Source: Verrucomicrobiia bacterium (GTDB lineage Bacteria; Verrucomicrobiota; Verrucomicrobiia; Limisphaerales; JAOAIM01). Taken from it: a stretch of DNA of 33,493 nt. The translations under genes and the position numbers were made by a program. Numbering within the stretch: the first letter of the stretch is position 1; every line of letters begins with the position of its first letter. Under the pieces are notes generated by a model that saw only the letters and a program-made list of their open reading frames with translations, was not told where the DNA came from and ran no database searches. Shown in pieces: positions 32,901 through 33,493 of this stretch. Location: positions 6,417 through 39,909 of the forward strand of contig JAOAIM010000004.1 of assembly GCA_026414705.1 (NCBI GenBank), written 5' to 3'.

Positions 32901-33493
32901 TAGAACGGGCCGGTCGAGGGCATCGAACGTGGCGAAGCTCGTCCACCACGGATTGGTGGGGTGGAGCGCGCCGGTGGCGTCGCGATTTTCGCGGTCCACC
33001 TGAACGAGGTTGTCGTTGGCGTCGTAAAAGAGTCGTGTGGTGATGCGCTGGCCGCCGCCGGCGGGCGGGGATTGCGCCTGAACCAACTGATCGAGCGCGT
33101 TGTAGGTCCAGAGGATGTCATGGCCGCGCGGGGTGATGCAGCGGGTGAGGTTGCCGCGGGCGTCGTATTCGAAGGTGGAGGTGAGGTTGAGACCGCCGTT
33201 GTCGTAACGCGCGGTGGCGAGGTAACCGGCCATCGGGCCGTTGGTGTAATAGCTGAAGGCGTCCTGACGGCGGCGGCCCTCGGCGTCGGCGGGCTGGATG
33301 CAGCGGATGAGACGACCGCGGCTGTCGTAATCGCAATCGAACTGGGTGATGCCGCTGGTGGGATCGGCGCAGCGGACCTGGGTGAGGTTGCCGCGCGCGT
33401 CGTAGGTGGCGGCGGTGACGATGCCGCGCGGGTCGGTGACCCGAGTGACGCGGAAACCGCCTTCGGGGTTCTTGGTCTTGATGGCGTGGTCGG
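29919..33493 (-). CDS. RHS/YD-repeat protein (N-terminal part outside window)
   Basis: The frame is open from the right edge to the TAG at 29919-29921, giving about 1190 residues; the first ATG inside (33233) is only internal. Dozens of YD repeats of the form YDxxGNLxxV form a beta-shell typical of RHS and teneurin-like proteins. Near the C-terminus the RHS-core end is recognisable but divergent: GLDWLYRGAYWNATLGLHEAV replaces the usual YRGRYYDPxTGLY pattern, followed by DPLNAAPLTGMKIEGG. A tail of about 120 residues then ends in a Pro/Lys/Thr-rich stretch. No toxin family is recognised in the tail and no downstream immunity gene is seen. It is likely a large secreted or surface protein. Confidence 0.9.
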   Translation of the reverse strand, partial: DHAIKTKNPEGGFRVTRVTDPRGIVTAATYDARGNLTQVRCADPTSGITQFDCDYDSRGRLIRCIQPADAEGRRRQDAFSYYTNGPMAGYLATARYDNGGLNLTSTFEYDARGNLTRCITPRGHDILWTYNALDQLVQAQSPPAGGGQRITTRLFYDANDNLVQVDRENRDATGALHPTNPWWTSFATFDALDRPVLICDEIAHSTFSGTTFLTNRLSWDANDNLARIEGPRAVSGEDPNQQTLLTYDERGLLHTLVEAPGTSVGCTNTFAYDKKRGKILRIENGKVEVENISNRHRQLPASHTNFMGSVWFFTYDRNDNLIRARFFGETNDVPGSANNIRLAETRWEYDALNRCVRQRDSFFDIFTGLPISDGESTHTFTYAPNGQLISETDDLGRTIRYTYDTAGRLTAITDPATNRIEFSYDANGNVTQVRQVDRSDLGGPEQVFLLNASYDPCDRLISETDNLGNALQFAYDSLDNVVRVTDPRGNDSCYEYDGLSRLLTARHFAGPCGGTLIASARCDYQDTRLVAFTDGNSNVTRYAYDSLDRCVAVTNADLTVHTVFFDGSGALRWVRDANGTVVSNTVDALNRVIRRDIFPGPTVAPTTTFETFVWDGRSFLMRASNNLSRCTFTWDSLGNCRAATQDGFALSQLSDSLGNSLSLTLPSGRVLGASYDALDRPTALTFQAGGAPTTLATLAYEGPDRLGRIARPNGIHTRLHWNGTLTPPNAPGDFGWQQVVRVNHQFAGGGTIIDQRAYAYDRSQNKTRRAQVAPFTPGGPLQTNLWVADALDRLVQSDTFRGNVWETTRTYQLDPNGNRQIVTENGVAQPYTLDPTLPEPADFQMNQYTTSPFGEYLYDPNGNRNAAQIAQGDFLFTYDYADRLVQVERLTGGVPETLFTYTYDALGRRLSRTFHPPTPLAPQTTTYIYHPDDHTVVEEWRDGALHRTHVVGRGREIRKTLPVAVRAEVSASGQVRHVLCDELGNALALTDAAGNVIERYDYDDSGQPRFLDPNGNPLLDGGGQPVSASPAGLDWLYRGAYWNATLGLHEAVAVGDCDLPEDFDPLNAAPLTGMKIEGGMPNRIMMNVSAGRQTSGATFGGRVILGLQQPDNAPPSDSVRGRTAHNVISHLKQMLVTPMRMSGGGRLLDEGEAGDNFGLLLRQNNNPPKPPPKPTTTKPKEFKGHITLLK

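Noticed and set aside
29937-32903. A 988-residue open frame on the + strand
   Set aside because: It lies antisense to the RHS gene and reads as Gly/Val/Glu-rich low complexity without family motifs; long antisense frames are common at this GC content.

Overview
The window looks like chromosomal DNA of a GC-rich Verrucomicrobiota bacterium, most likely subdivision 3 (Limisphaerales/Pedosphaera-like). This rests on the gene repertoire (several SPFH proteins, a divergent DapF, GH29 fucosidase, sigma-54, RHS protein, secreted repeat protein) and on the intergenic heptamer and palindrome repeats, which I associate with that group from memory. There is no rRNA, tRNA, CRISPR array, phage or transposase gene that I can support.

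Layout. 1-7821, mainly + strand: the end of a secreted repeat protein, a TetA-like MFS exporter, a YnfA-family membrane protein, prmC-murA plus a small membrane protein overlapping murA, then a minus-strand pair of small coiled-coil membrane proteins and a NupG-like nucleoside transporter. 7834-13282, minus strand: rpoN, dapF, dapA, two unknown small genes, dapB and folK. From dapA onward the genes are joined by 4-bp stop/start overlaps, apart from one 49-nt overlap. 13455-14237, plus: a WalJ/YycJ-type metallo-hydrolase. 14268-21217, minus: ABC-2-type permease, a 7-TM SPFH fusion, HflC-like, HflK-like and a heavy-metal P-type ATPase in one tight array. 21409-24233: a DUF72 gene facing an MDR oxidoreductase and an unknown 6-TM protein. 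24234-29918: fucosidase, panD, a LysM protein, rsmD and two unknown genes, separated by repeat-rich intergenic DNA. 29919 to the right edge, minus: the C-terminal part of a large RHS/YD-repeat protein.

How the genes work together. The dap genes supply meso-diaminopimelate and lysine, and murA starts peptidoglycan precursor synthesis; WalJ-type hydrolase and LysM proteins are also linked to the wall. prmC and rsmD modify the translation apparatus; folK and panD belong to folate and pantothenate synthesis. The SPFH/permease/P-ATPase array looks like a membrane-organising and metal-export unit and is the best candidate here for an undescribed system. Other points of interest are a DapF homologue with both catalytic cysteine positions occupied by serine, two unknown genes embedded in the lysine operon, and a dispersed composite intergenic repeat whose modules recur in the same order at three loci.
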